The notes under the pieces are model-generated. The model saw only the letters and a program-made list of their open reading frames with translations, was not told where the DNA came from and made no database searches. Made by a program: the position numbers and the translations under genes. This document shows, piece after piece, positions 25,669 to 34,997 of a stretch of 64,000 bases of DNA. Source of the stretch: CAIMZW01 sp037135095 (lineage in GTDB: Bacteria; Actinomycetota; Actinomycetes; Nanopelagicales; Nanopelagicaceae); assembly GCA_037135095.1 (NCBI GenBank), contig JBAXKZ010000002.1, positions 36,693 to 100,692 of the forward strand, in the 5' to 3' direction. The first letter of the stretch is position 1. Each line of letters opens with the position of its first letter.

Positions 25669-26616
25669 TCAGCTCAACGAGATCTCATCAAGTGCTTGTC
25701 TAACTTGGACCGGAAGAGAGATCTCTTCGACTGTAAGTGCGCCTCGAAGTTGGGCTCCTGTGCGCGCACCGATAATCGCACTTGAAACTCCTTCGCGATC
25801 ACGAACCCAAGAGAGCGCAACTTCAATTGGCGAGTAACCCAAGCCATCGGCAGCTACACAGACCGCATCAACAATTGAACTTGCCCTGGCATCCATGTAC
25901 GGCTCAACAAAACCAGAGAAGTGTGGACTAGCACCGCGCGAATCAGATGGAACTCCTGCGCGATACTTACCAGTCAAAACTCCACGACCTAAAGGTGACC
26001 AGGCGAGGAAGCCGACACCCAAGGCGATGGCAGCCGGCAGGATCTCCTCTTCTGCGCTGCGATTTAAAAGAGAATATTCCGATTGAACGGAGTTGATCGG
26101 AGCTTTGCCAAACCACGGGTTTTGAATTGTTGCAGCGCGGGCCAATTGCCATCCAGCGAAATTTGAAACGCCGGCGTATCGAACCCGACCGCTATTGACG
26201 GCAAAGTCAATGGCCCCAAGCATTTCTTCAATTTCAACAGCAGGATCCCAGGCGTGAATTTGCCAAAGATCGATATATTCCACGCCAAGTCTTTGCAACG
26301 ATTTATCTAAATCGGCGATCAAACTCAATTTTGAGTTATCAACTCTCCGAAGGCCATCTGCAATGGAAATTCCCGCTTTAGTGGCGATAACCACCTCTTC
26401 GCGGTCAACGAGTGTCCCTAGAAAACCGCCCAAGGTCCGTTCGCTATCGCCGTCGCCATAGACCGCGGCCGAGTCAATTAGGTTGCCGCCGCGGTCCAAA
26501 AAAGTTCGGAGCTGGTCGGCGGCTTCGTGTTCATCGGTATCTCGACCCCAAGTCATGGTGCCCAGGCCCAATCTAGAGACTCTGATTCCAGATCGGCCCA
26601 GCGCTCGAAGTTCCAT
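25669..26616 (-). CDS. Aldo/keto reductase
   Basis: NADPH-dependent oxidoreductase with an (alpha/beta)8 barrel, 315 residues. The tetrad is visible in NLIDSAAVYGDGDSE (Asp, Tyr), VIATKAG (Lys) and LWQIHAWD (His), with the C-terminal nucleotide site SSAIIGARTGAQL. It resembles the YajO/Tas branch; the physiological substrate is unknown. TAGTGT lies 7 nt before the ATG on the minus strand. It is divergent from the next gene with a 49-bp gap. Confidence 0.9.
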   Translation of the reverse strand: MELRALGRSGIRVSRLGLGTMTWGRDTDEHEAADQLRTFLDRGGNLIDSAAVYGDGDSERTLGGFLGTLVDREEVVIATKAGISIADGLRRVDNSKLSLIADLDKSLQRLGVEYIDLWQIHAWDPAVEIEEMLGAIDFAVNSGRVRYAGVSNFAGWQLARAATIQNPWFGKAPINSVQSEYSLLNRSAEEEILPAAIALGVGFLAWSPLGRGVLTGKYRAGVPSDSRGASPHFSGFVEPYMDARASSIVDAVCVAADGLGYSPIEVALSWVRDREGVSSAIIGARTGAQLRGALTVEEISLPVQVRQALDEISLS

Positions 26617-26653
26617 ATGAAGGACACTAGCAATAGAGCGTCGAAATTATCGG

Positions 26654-26659
26654 TAACCT
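26654..26659 (+). promoter_or_regulatory. -10 element TAACCT, leaderless-type promoter of histidine phosphatase unit
   Basis: TAACCT lies exactly 6 nt before ATG 26666 and no Shine-Dalgarno is seen. It would drive the phosphatase/DUF3090/kinase-like genes. Confidence 0.55.
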
Positions 26660-26665
26660 TTGGGT

Positions 26666-27346
26666 ATGCCGCCCGAAATCAGCACGATCTATCTGATTCG
26701 ACATGCCCATTCAACGGCCAATGCGACGGGAGTTCTTGCAGGGCAAGACCGATCGGTCCATCTGAGTGAGTTAGGCGTCAAACAGGCGCAATTGCTGACC
26801 TCTGCGCTTTCGGGAAAAAAATTTGCCAAAGTGCTTTCCAGCCCTATGCCACGATGTAAAGAAACGATCTCTGGCTACCTAAAGCTGGCAAAGAAATCAG
26901 TGGTCGTTGAACCGGGAATTAATGAGATGGACTACGGCAGCTGGTCTGGCAGAAAATTGAAAGTTCTTTCAAAACTTAAACTCTGGAAGGTAATTCAATC
27001 TCGGCCATCATTAGTGAGATTTCCCGGTGGCGAGAGCTTCATCGAGATGTCGGCTCGCGCCAATCAAGTTATCTCGGACAACAGAAAGGTCGGAGGAACC
27101 ATCTGTTTAGTGGCTCACGGTGATGTAATAAAGGCGATAGTTGCCTCGCAGCTTGGCCTTTCGTTAGATCATCTACAACAATTCGTGATCGACCCAGCTT
27201 CCATTACCGTAATTCGAATTTCAGATAGCGGTTCAATGTTGGTTAAGTTAAATGACACCTCGCATCTGGCGGTATTATCAAAACGTGTTAGCTCCAAAAC
27301 CAGTTCAACCGGTTTTGTTCTAGGCGGCGGCGAGGGTCGAGTCTGA
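26666..27346 (+). CDS. Histidine phosphatase family protein
   Basis: Phosphoglycerate-mutase-like phosphatase of 226 residues. Catalytic motif YLIRHAHSTANATG (RHG replaced by RHA, as in many members), a second arginine in SSPMPRCKET, NEMDYGSWSG and the second histidine in LVAHGDVIKA. The C terminus, with low-complexity GGGEG, overlaps the DUF3090 start by 1 bp. In actinobacteria this gene, DUF3090 and an SCO1664-type gene form a conserved set next to mshC. The substrate is unknown. Confidence 0.88.
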   Translation: MPPEISTIYLIRHAHSTANATGVLAGQDRSVHLSELGVKQAQLLTSALSGKKFAKVLSSPMPRCKETISGYLKLAKKSVVVEPGINEMDYGSWSGRKLKVLSKLKLWKVIQSRPSLVRFPGGESFIEMSARANQVISDNRKVGGTICLVAHGDVIKAIVASQLGLSLDHLQQFVIDPASITVIRISDSGSMLVKLNDTSHLAVLSKRVSSKTSSTGFVLGGGEGRV

Positions 27347-27906
27347 TGAGTCGCTTGATCTACAACCATGAATTCGTTGAGCGATTTGTGGTCGGAACCG
27401 TGGGTGAGCCAGGGGAGCGAGCCTTCTTTTTGCAAATAGAGTCACCAACTTATTCCAACTGTGTGGCAATTGAGAAAAGCCAAGTAGCGGCCCTATCAGA
27501 ACGATTCAAAGAGATGATTCAAGAGTTACGTCGCAATAAGCTGGCCAGCCTTGATGAGCTCTCGCTCTCGTCCTCGCTCACCAGCCGCGAGATGGAATTC
27601 CCTATAACTGAAGATTTTACGGTTGGCATTATTGGCATCTCATGGGATGGCGATCGTCAGAGAATTGAATTAGAAATCCAAGCCATCAGCGAGGCCGACA
27701 TTGACGACTTAATCTCCGATGTGGATTCCGACAGTGATGAATTGCCAGATGTCATTCGAGCCTCCTTGCGCATATTCCAAGTACGTGGATTCTGCGCCAT
27801 CGCCGATGCCGTTGTCGCCGCGGGCCGTGCGCCCTGCCCTTTCTGCGGTTTACCGATCGATCCCCAAGGTCATCTCTGCCCACGAGCTAACGGTTATCGA
27901 CGGTAG
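27346..27906 (+). CDS. DUF3090 family protein with C-terminal zinc ribbon
   Basis: A 186-residue soluble protein typical of actinobacteria, with unknown function. The N terminus (FVVGTVGEPGERAFFLQ) matches the DUF3090 family; an acidic middle segment (about 122-132) precedes a final treble-cysteine motif CPFCGLPIDPQGHLCPR that should bind zinc. It overlaps the phosphatase gene at ATGA. Conserved linkage with a phosphatase, a kinase-like protein and mshC suggests a shared process, but none is established. Confidence 0.88.
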   Translation: MSRLIYNHEFVERFVVGTVGEPGERAFFLQIESPTYSNCVAIEKSQVAALSERFKEMIQELRRNKLASLDELSLSSSLTSREMEFPITEDFTVGIIGISWDGDRQRIELEIQAISEADIDDLISDVDSDSDELPDVIRASLRIFQVRGFCAIADAVVAAGRAPCPFCGLPIDPQGHLCPRANGYRR

Positions 27907-27910
27907 CATC

Positions 27911-28606
27911 ATGGCCACCTCGGTAGAGCGTCAAAATTTAATCCTGGCTGGAGAGATAGTGATTGAAGGTCGGCTCGTCGCCGCCTCAAATGCTACTTTG
28001 CTTGGGCACATTGCTGATCAAGTGACCGTTATTTATAAACCAATAGCGGGGGAGCGCCCGCTCTGGGATTTCCCCGATGGCGATCTAGCTTCTCGCGAGG
28101 TTGCAGCTTTTCAATTCAGCGAACTCGCAGGCTTTAATTTAGTCCCTTTTACTGTGATGCGAGATGGTCCTTATGGTTTCGGGGCGGTTCAAGAGTGGAT
28201 TGATGTCGACGAAAGTATCGACGTAGTCTCATTAACCGAGAGTGAGCATCCGGCACTTCGAAAGATGGCGCTTTTTGATGCGATCATAAATAACACTGAT
28301 AGAAAATTCGGTCACATTTTAATTACCCCAAATGGTGAGGTATTTGGCTGCGACCACGGGGTCACCTTCCACGAAGAGGACAAACTTAGAACGGTTCTGT
28401 GGCAATGTACTGGTCTGCCATTAAGTGGCACCGAATTAACTCAGTTAGCGAAGATTAAGTCTCAACTGCTTACTTGGAATCTCAATACCTGGTTAACGGA
28501 GGCGGAAATCCTCGCCTTGCAAGTCAGAGTTGATCGCTTGCTATCAGAGGGCCGATTCCCAACTCCGAGCACAGAGTGGCCTGCGGTTCCCTGGCCACCA
28601 TTCTAA
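27911..28606 (+). CDS. SCO1664 family protein, PI3/4-kinase-like fold
   Basis: A 231-residue member of the actinobacterial SCO1664 family, distantly like phosphatidylinositol 3/4-kinases. Visible: a nucleotide-contact lysine in VTVIYKPIAGERPLWDFP, the catalytic-loop-like DAIINNTDRKFGHIL and a metal-loop-like FGCDHGVTFHEED. I start at ATG 27911, 5 bp after DUF3090; a longer frame would overlap the zinc ribbon of DUF3090. What it phosphorylates, or whether it is active, is unknown. Confidence 0.83.
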   Translation: MATSVERQNLILAGEIVIEGRLVAASNATLLGHIADQVTVIYKPIAGERPLWDFPDGDLASREVAAFQFSELAGFNLVPFTVMRDGPYGFGAVQEWIDVDESIDVVSLTESEHPALRKMALFDAIINNTDRKFGHILITPNGEVFGCDHGVTFHEEDKLRTVLWQCTGLPLSGTELTQLAKIKSQLLTWNLNTWLTEAEILALQVRVDRLLSEGRFPTPSTEWPAVPWPPF

Positions 28607-28640
28607 GAAATATTCGCCCGCCTATCGTAGAGTTCCATCT

Positions 28641-29882
28641 ATGAATTCTTGGCCGACTCTTTATTGCCCTCCGCTGTCACCCGCAATAAACCTCAAGCCT
28701 TTGATTGTCTCCACGATTTATGGGGAGCGGAATTTTGCGCCGTTTCAGAACGCTCGAATGTACGTCTGTGGCATTACTCCCTACGACGCAACGCACTTAG
28801 GCCATGCGGCTACATATCTAACATTTGATTTGATCAATCGATATTTGCGCGCCTCCGGAACTTCTGTGACTTTTGTTGAAAATATTACAGATATTGATGA
28901 CCCACTTTTAGAACGGGCTACGCGAGATGATCTTAAATGGCAAGATCTTGCGGCATCGCAGATCGATCTCTATCGCTCTGATATGACCGCGTTACGGGTT
29001 CTGCCACCAGATTCCTTTGTCCCAGCGACTGCAGTCATGGATTTAGTGTCAACGGCAATATCAGTGATGCAAGCTAATGGCTTTGTCTATTTAGTGGATA
29101 GCGATCTTTATTTTGATATTTCTTCCTTCCTTTCGGAGTTACCCATCCCTCTTGACACAGCCTTAACTATTTTTGCCGATCGAGGCGGAGACCCGGATAG
29201 AGCTGGCAAGCGCCATCCCTTGGATCCGATCCTCTGGCAAGCGAATAAGCCTGGTGAACCTGGTTGGGATTCAATTCACGGATATGGTCGCCCCGGTTGG
29301 CATATTGAATGCGCGGTCATTGCTTCGCGCTTCTTAAATGGCGAAGATTTCATCAATGCTAGCTTTGGCCAAACCCTTATTGAGCTTCAAGGCGGGGGCT
29401 CCGATTTAATCTTTCCGCATCATTTCATGAGCGCTGCTCAATCCAAAGCTCTCACTGGTAAACCATTTGCATTCGCCTATGTGCATGCCGGCATGGTCGG
29501 CCTGGATGGCGAGAAGATGAGCAAGAGTAAAGGCAATTTGGTTTTTGTCTCGAAGTTGCTAGCCCAAGGTGTTGATCCAATGGTAATCCGATACGCCCTT
29601 CTGAACTCACATTATTCAGCGGACCGGATGTGGGGCGATGAAATTTTGCCCCTCGCGGTTTCGGACATTGCAAACCTACGAGAATCACTTAGCCGCGAAA
29701 TAGTTGCGCCTACGAATGAAGTTATAACCAAGATTGCGGATTGTTTATCGAATGATCTCAATACGCCAGCTGCCCTAGAAATTCTTCGAGAATGGCACCG
29801 CGAGACCCAGAACGGGGTTGTTGGGGGCAGCGCTGGTGAACTTGCGCGCGCCCTGGATTCCTTGCTGGGGTTAGCGCTTTAA
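28641..29882 (+). CDS. mshC: Cysteine:glucosaminyl-inositol ligase (mycothiol synthesis)
   Basis: Joins cysteine to GlcN-inositol with ATP in mycothiol synthesis, the actinobacterial low-molecular-weight thiol pathway. The 413-residue protein resembles cysteinyl-tRNA synthetase but has the MshC form of the first motif, YVCGITPYDATHLGHAATYL, with zinc ligand Cys43 and HLGH at 52-55, plus KMSKS at 292-296. It lacks the long tRNA-binding C terminus of CysRS. I start at ATG 28641 (TAGAGT 7 nt upstream). An upstream-extended frame would overlap the previous gene. Confidence 0.95.
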   Translation: MNSWPTLYCPPLSPAINLKPLIVSTIYGERNFAPFQNARMYVCGITPYDATHLGHAATYLTFDLINRYLRASGTSVTFVENITDIDDPLLERATRDDLKWQDLAASQIDLYRSDMTALRVLPPDSFVPATAVMDLVSTAISVMQANGFVYLVDSDLYFDISSFLSELPIPLDTALTIFADRGGDPDRAGKRHPLDPILWQANKPGEPGWDSIHGYGRPGWHIECAVIASRFLNGEDFINASFGQTLIELQGGGSDLIFPHHFMSAAQSKALTGKPFAFAYVHAGMVGLDGEKMSKSKGNLVFVSKLLAQGVDPMVIRYALLNSHYSADRMWGDEILPLAVSDIANLRESLSREIVAPTNEVITKIADCLSNDLNTPAALEILREWHRETQNGVVGGSAGELARALDSLLGLAL

Positions 29883-29946
29883 GGCGATATCACCCAAAAT
29901 TCCCATTGAAATTGAGTACGAGCGCTCTGAGGTAAAGTTCGGGTCA

Positions 29947-32900
29947 ATGAATCACTTGCCGGTTGAACCCTCTTCCCTTCGCATAGCCCTATCCAAGCGA
30001 GTCGTTATCGCAGATGGCGCCATGGGAACGATGCTTCAAGCAGCCAACCCATCCTTAGAGGATTTTCAGGGCCATGAAGGTTGCAATGAGATTCTCAATG
30101 TCTCCCGCCCCGATATTGTGCAGGCCGTTCACGAGCAATATCTTGCGGTTGGAGTTGACGCGATTGAGACCAATACCTTTGGCGCCAACTGGGCAAATCT
30201 TGCCGAATACGGGATAGAAGATCGCATCTACGAACTGGCACATGCCGGCGCAGTGATCGCCAAGACTGCAGCTTCGAACTTTTCTACCCATGAACGACCT
30301 AGATGGGTACTCGGATCTCTCGGCCCGGGAACGAAATTACCATCGCTCGGACACACCTCGTATTTGAAATTGCGCGAGGCATATTTCACTGCCGCCTGTG
30401 GCTTGCTCGATGGCGGTGCCGATGCACTACTAATTGAGACCACTCAAGATTTACTGCAGGCGAAAGCGGCAGTAAACGGGGCCCGTGAGGCAATTGATAA
30501 ATCGGAACGCGATGTTGTTTTGATCGCCCAAGTAACGGTCGAGACCACAGGAACTATGTTGCTCGGTTCTGAAATCGGCGCGGCATTAAACGCCTTAGAA
30601 CCATTGAAGATTGATTTGATCGGCCTTAATTGTGCAACCGGCCCAGCGGAAATGAGTGAGCACTTAAGGGTGCTGAGCAAGAGTGCGGCCGCCGGAATAT
30701 CCGTCATGCCCAACGCTGGATTGCCAATTCTCACTGCAACGGGAGCGGATTACCCGTTAGCCCCAAACGAATTGGCAAAGTACCTGCGAGAATTTGTTTC
30801 AAATTACGGAGTCTCCCTTGTCGGCGGCTGTTGCGGAACTACTCCAGCACACCTTGAAGCTGTGGTAGCCGAACTTCATGGTTCACAATTCGCAAACCGA
30901 ACTCCGAATATCGAAGCTGGTGCATCTTCGCTCTATCAGTTCGTGCCCTTTCAACAAGAGCTGACTTATCTATCAATCGGTGAGCGTACGAATGCCAATG
31001 GTTCGCGGGCCTTCCGGGATGCGTTGTTAGCCGAAGACTGGCAGGCATGTGTGGATATCGCACGCGATCAAATTCGCGATGGTGCTCATATGCTTGACCT
31101 GTCAGTAGATTATGTTGGCCGAGATGGCGTGCAAGATATGATCGAGATTGCATCTCGTTTTGCAACGAGCTCTACTCTTCCGATTGTTCTCGATTCCACT
31201 GAACCGGCCGTTCTAAGAGCTGGACTCGAGCAACTTGGCGGTAGGTCAATAATTAACTCGGTCAATTACGAGGATGGCGATGGCCCCAACTCCCGATTCG
31301 CTCGCATCATGCCCCTTGTGCAGGAACACGGCGCCGCAGTAGTCGCTCTAACTATCGATGAAGAAGGTCAAGCTAGAACTGCAGAGTGGAAGGTGGCCGT
31401 CGCCCGCCGACTCATCGCCGATTTGGTGGAAAACTGGGGGCTGAAAGTCAGTGACATTCTGATTGATTGTTTAACTTTCCCTATAGCTACCGGCCAAGAA
31501 GAAACCAGACGTGATGGCATTGAAACGATTTCCGCTATTGCTACTTTAAAGCGCGAATTTCCACAGGTGCAAACGACGCTAGGTGTTAGCAATGTTTCCT
31601 TTGGCCTCAACCCCGCAGCCAGGATTGTGCTTAACTCGGTCTTCCTCGCGGAAGCGGTAGCAGCCGGCTTAGATTCAGCAATCGTTCATCCCTCAAAAAT
31701 TACGCCGATGATGAGGATCGACTCCAGACAGAAGGAAGTTGCTCTTGATCTAATTTACGATCGAAGGACTTTTGATCCTGAAGGAAACTGCACTTACGAT
31801 CCGCTTTCGATCTTCCTTGAACTTTTTGATGGCGTAGAGACCAAGAGCACCAAGGTGACGCGCGCGGCGGAATTAGCGGCGCTACCTCTGGCCGAAAGAC
31901 TTGAACGTCGCATTATTGATGGCGAGAAGATGAGACTAACGGCCGATCTGGATGAGGCTATGTCTGCTGGAATCAACCCATTGACGATTATAAACGAGCA
32001 TTTGCTTTCTGGAATGAAGATTGTTGGCGAGATGTTTGGAAAAGGCGAGATGCAACTTCCGTTCGTACTCCAATCCGCAGAAGTCATGAAGGCGGCCGTC
32101 GCCCATTTAGAACCATTCATGGAGAAGACTGATGACGAGGGTCGTGGTTCAATACTCTTGGCAACCGTAAAAGGTGATGTCCACGACATCGGCAAAAATT
32201 TGGTAGATATCATCCTGGCAAATAATGGCTATACCACGGTAAATATTGGAATCAAGCAGACCATTAATCAGATTATTGAATCGGCGTCCGAGTCCAATGT
32301 TGATGTAATTGGAATGAGTGGTCTGTTAGTTAAGTCCACGGTGGTTATGCGCGAGAATTTAGAGGAGTTAACCCAACGAGGTTTAGCTGATAAGTGGCCG
32401 ATAGTCTTGGGTGGGGCTGCCCTTACCCGATCATTTGTAGAGCAAGATCTCGCCGGCGCCTTCCCTGGAACGGTTCGTTATGCCAGAGATGCTTTCGAAG
32501 GACTTAGGTTGATGGATTCCATCATGGCAGTTAAACGCGGAGTTCCTGGTGCAGAACTTCCCGCGCTTAGAGAGCGAAGAACGCCAAACACAAGAGCGAG
32601 CCGCGAAGTGACAATTGATACCAAACGTTCCGATGTGGCTACTAACAATGCGCTACCAACACCTCCTTTTTACGGCTCTCGAATTATTAAAGGCGTTCCG
32701 TTGGCCGATTATTTAGGGGCGTTAGATGAACGCGCTCTCTACTTAGGTCAATGGGGTCTAAAGGGGGAGCGCGGAAAGTTCGATGAAATGGTCGAGAACG
32801 AAGGTCGTCCTCGGTTGCGATCGCTTTTAAACGATGTGCAGGCGAACGGCTGGTTAAATGCCGCGGTCGTATATGGCTACTTTCCTTGCTACAGCGAAGG

Positions 32901-33447
32901 TAATGATTTAGTAGTTCTCCATCATGAAGGCGAACAAAAAAACCAAGAGCGAGTTCGCTTCTCCTTTCCACGCCAAAGTCGTGACCGCAGGCTTTGTCTT
33001 AGTGATTTCTTTCGATCGAAAGAGTCTGGCGATGTTGATACCGTTGCCTTTCATGTCGTAACAATGGGCAGCACGGTTAGTGAGGCCACCGCAAAATTAT
33101 TTGCCGCAGATGAGTACCGTCAATATCTGGAGCTCCATGGTCTCTCGGTTCAGCTCACCGAAGCACTCGCCGAGCATTGGCATTCGCGGATCCGATCTGA
33201 ACTTGGCTTCGCAAGCGAAGATGCGCCTTCAATTAATGAGCTCCTCGACCAGGGCTATCGCGGCTCCCGCTACTCGTTCGGTTATCCAGCATGCCCAGAT
33301 ATCGAGCAACAACTCCAATTATGTGAACTTCTAGCGCCCAGCCGTATCGGCGTCGAACTATCCGAGGAGTTCCAATTGCACCCCGAGCAATCCACCTCGG
33401 CGATTATCGTTCATCACCCCGAAGCCAAATATTTCAACGCCGTATGA
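29947..33447 (+). CDS. metH: Cobalamin-dependent methionine synthase
   Basis: Transfers methyl from methyl-tetrahydrofolate via B12 to homocysteine. All four modules are present in 1166 residues: homocysteine domain (1-310; zinc ligands Cys229, Cys295, Cys296), pterin domain (about 340-620; SIGERTNANGSRAF), B12 cap and Rossmann domain (about 640-880; axial His746 in GDVHDIGKN), and the SAM-reactivation domain (about 910-1166; SRYSFGYPACPD). TAAAGT 8 nt upstream of ATG suggests a nearly leaderless mRNA. The 64-bp upstream gap is too short for a cobalamin riboswitch. Its product feeds metK. The stop overlaps the HAD gene by ATGA. Confidence 0.97.
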   Translation: MNHLPVEPSSLRIALSKRVVIADGAMGTMLQAANPSLEDFQGHEGCNEILNVSRPDIVQAVHEQYLAVGVDAIETNTFGANWANLAEYGIEDRIYELAHAGAVIAKTAASNFSTHERPRWVLGSLGPGTKLPSLGHTSYLKLREAYFTAACGLLDGGADALLIETTQDLLQAKAAVNGAREAIDKSERDVVLIAQVTVETTGTMLLGSEIGAALNALEPLKIDLIGLNCATGPAEMSEHLRVLSKSAAAGISVMPNAGLPILTATGADYPLAPNELAKYLREFVSNYGVSLVGGCCGTTPAHLEAVVAELHGSQFANRTPNIEAGASSLYQFVPFQQELTYLSIGERTNANGSRAFRDALLAEDWQACVDIARDQIRDGAHMLDLSVDYVGRDGVQDMIEIASRFATSSTLPIVLDSTEPAVLRAGLEQLGGRSIINSVNYEDGDGPNSRFARIMPLVQEHGAAVVALTIDEEGQARTAEWKVAVARRLIADLVENWGLKVSDILIDCLTFPIATGQEETRRDGIETISAIATLKREFPQVQTTLGVSNVSFGLNPAARIVLNSVFLAEAVAAGLDSAIVHPSKITPMMRIDSRQKEVALDLIYDRRTFDPEGNCTYDPLSIFLELFDGVETKSTKVTRAAELAALPLAERLERRIIDGEKMRLTADLDEAMSAGINPLTIINEHLLSGMKIVGEMFGKGEMQLPFVLQSAEVMKAAVAHLEPFMEKTDDEGRGSILLATVKGDVHDIGKNLVDIILANNGYTTVNIGIKQTINQIIESASESNVDVIGMSGLLVKSTVVMRENLEELTQRGLADKWPIVLGGAALTRSFVEQDLAGAFPGTVRYARDAFEGLRLMDSIMAVKRGVPGAELPALRERRTPNTRASREVTIDTKRSDVATNNALPTPPFYGSRIIKGVPLADYLGALDERALYLGQWGLKGERGKFDEMVENEGRPRLRSLLNDVQANGWLNAAVVYGYFPCYSEGNDLVVLHHEGEQKNQERVRFSFPRQSRDRRLCLSDFFRSKESGDVDTVAFHVVTMGSTVSEATAKLFAADEYRQYLELHGLSVQLTEALAEHWHSRIRSELGFASEDAPSINELLDQGYRGSRYSFGYPACPDIEQQLQLCELLAPSRIGVELSEEFQLHPEQSTSAIIVHHPEAKYFNAV

Positions 33448-34088
33448 CCTTTCAAGCGGTGCTCTTTGACATGGACGGAACTCTGATCAACTCCGAGCCG
33501 TATTGGCTAATCGCCGAAACCGAACTCATGGCCGATTTTGGTTATCAATGGCAACTGTCAGATCAAGCCCTTTGCCTTGGTGGGCCACTAACTAAAGTTG
33601 GCCAATACATGTCGGATCTAGCCGGGGGAGCAGAGGATTGGGAGTTCTTCACGAACTCGTTAGTCCACCGCGTCACAGACAAATTTCACAAAGGATTGAC
33701 CTTCATGCCAGGTGCGTTGGAACTTCTGGAAGCGATACATAGCCAATCAATTCCGTTGGCTCTGGTATCGGCCAGCCCGCGATCCTTAGTGCAGGCAGCC
33801 TTAGATTCGCTTCCGCACGGATATTTTCAGATTTCGATTTCGAACGATGACGTTGTAAATACGAAGCCGCATCCGGAAAGCTACCTGAAGGCGGCGGCAC
33901 TCCTCAATGTAGAAATTTCGGAATCTCTGGTTTTAGAAGATTCAATCACAGGGGTTACCTCAGGAATCGCTAGTGGTGCCAAAGTATTGGCTATTCCCCA
34001 TTTGGTGAAAATTGAGAGCCACCCACGAGTTCGAGAGTTGAGGTCGTTGGTCGATACCACGCTTGAAAGTATCGCTTCGCTCTTTTAG
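33444..34088 (+). CDS. HAD superfamily hydrolase, beta-phosphoglucomutase-like
   Basis: A 214-residue HAD-IA phosphatase or phosphomutase. Motif I LFDMDGTLINSEPYW gives the nucleophile and acid aspartates; motif II is ALVSASP, motif III lysine lies in VNTKPHPESYL and motif IV is VLEDSITGV. A four-helix cap domain occupies about 15-85. It is translationally coupled to metH by the ATGA overlap. The substrate cannot be deduced. Confidence 0.9.
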   Translation: MTFQAVLFDMDGTLINSEPYWLIAETELMADFGYQWQLSDQALCLGGPLTKVGQYMSDLAGGAEDWEFFTNSLVHRVTDKFHKGLTFMPGALELLEAIHSQSIPLALVSASPRSLVQAALDSLPHGYFQISISNDDVVNTKPHPESYLKAAALLNVEISESLVLEDSITGVTSGIASGAKVLAIPHLVKIESHPRVRELRSLVDTTLESIASLF

Positions 34089-34121
34089 CAGCCTTCGGAT
34101 TCGAGATAGTCACCCACTGGT

Positions 34122-34127
34122 TAGACT
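34122..34127 (+). promoter_or_regulatory. -10 element TAGACT, leaderless-type promoter of trmI
   Basis: TAGACT lies exactly 6 nt before ATG 34134 in the 45-bp gap after the HAD gene; there is no Shine-Dalgarno. Confidence 0.55.
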
Positions 34128-34133
34128 CAGACA

Positions 34134-34997
34134 ATGACCTCACGGCGATCTTCACTATTTCAAGCGGGCGACCGCGTCCAGTTGACCGATGCAAAAGGCA
34201 AGATGCATACCATCACCCTTCAACCTAATAACGAATGGCACACTCACAAGGGTTGGATTGAGCACAACAATGTAATTGGACTTCCAGAAGGATCGGTAAT
34301 CGAAACCACTGCCGGTTTAAAGTTCCTAGCTTTCCGCCCACTACTTGCTGACTATGTGCTCTCAATGCCTCGCGGTGCCACAATTGTTTATCCAAAGGAT
34401 GCCGCCTTTATCTTGGGCATGGCAGATATTGCCCCCGGAGTTCGCGTTCTTGAGGCTGGCGTAGGGTCGGGGGCCCTTACGATTTCGTTGTTGCGCGCAG
34501 TAGGAGCCGATGGCTCCGTTGACTCTTTTGAGAAGCGAGAGGAGTTCGCAATTATTGCTAGAAAGAATGTCACGAATTATTTTGGGCAGCTCCCAACCAA
34601 TTGGTCCCTTACTCTCGGGGCTGTCCAGGATGCAACCCATAACGGAAAATACGATCGCGTAATTTTGGACATGTTGGCGCCTTGGGAATGTGTCGAGATG
34701 GCAGCGGATGTTTTAGAACCTGGTGGCGTCTTTCTAGCCTATGTAGCAACCACCACTCAACTCTCCGAAACCGCAGAAACGCTAAAGCGACATGGTTCAT
34801 TTACCGAGCCTGAGAGCAATGAATCGCTGGTTCGCGGCTGGCATCACGAAGGCTTAGCTGTCCGACCTCAGCATCGAATGATTGGCCACACCGGATTCTT
34901 GATCATGTCCCGACGAATGGCTCCTGGGGTCAGCGCGCCATTGCGACGTCGCCGACCCTCCAAAGGTTCCTATGGTGTTAACGAAAACGAGGAATAG
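34134..34997 (+). CDS. trmI: tRNA (adenine-58-N1)-methyltransferase
   Basis: Makes m1A58 in the T loop of tRNA. The 287-residue protein has an N-terminal beta domain (FQAGDRVQLTDAKGKMHT) and a Rossmann methyltransferase domain with the SAM loop VLEAGVGSGALTISLL and the catalytic-site segment VILDMLAPWECVE. In mycobacteria and streptomycetes trmI precedes the Mpa/Arc, Dop, Pup, PrcBA genes; here the next gene is FKBP on the opposite strand, touching stop to stop. Confidence 0.95.
   Translation: MTSRRSSLFQAGDRVQLTDAKGKMHTITLQPNNEWHTHKGWIEHNNVIGLPEGSVIETTAGLKFLAFRPLLADYVLSMPRGATIVYPKDAAFILGMADIAPGVRVLEAGVGSGALTISLLRAVGADGSVDSFEKREEFAIIARKNVTNYFGQLPTNWSLTLGAVQDATHNGKYDRVILDMLAPWECVEMAADVLEPGGVFLAYVATTTQLSETAETLKRHGSFTEPESNESLVRGWHHEGLAVRPQHRMIGHTGFLIMSRRMAPGVSAPLRRRRPSKGSYGVNENEE

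Noticed and set aside
27719..27910. Upstream extension of the SCO1664-type gene
   Set aside because: It would overlap the conserved zinc ribbon of DUF3090 in another frame; ATG 27911 gives the expected family N terminus.
29883..29946. Cobalamin riboswitch before metH
   Set aside because: The gap is only 64 bp and shows none of the conserved B12-box sequence.
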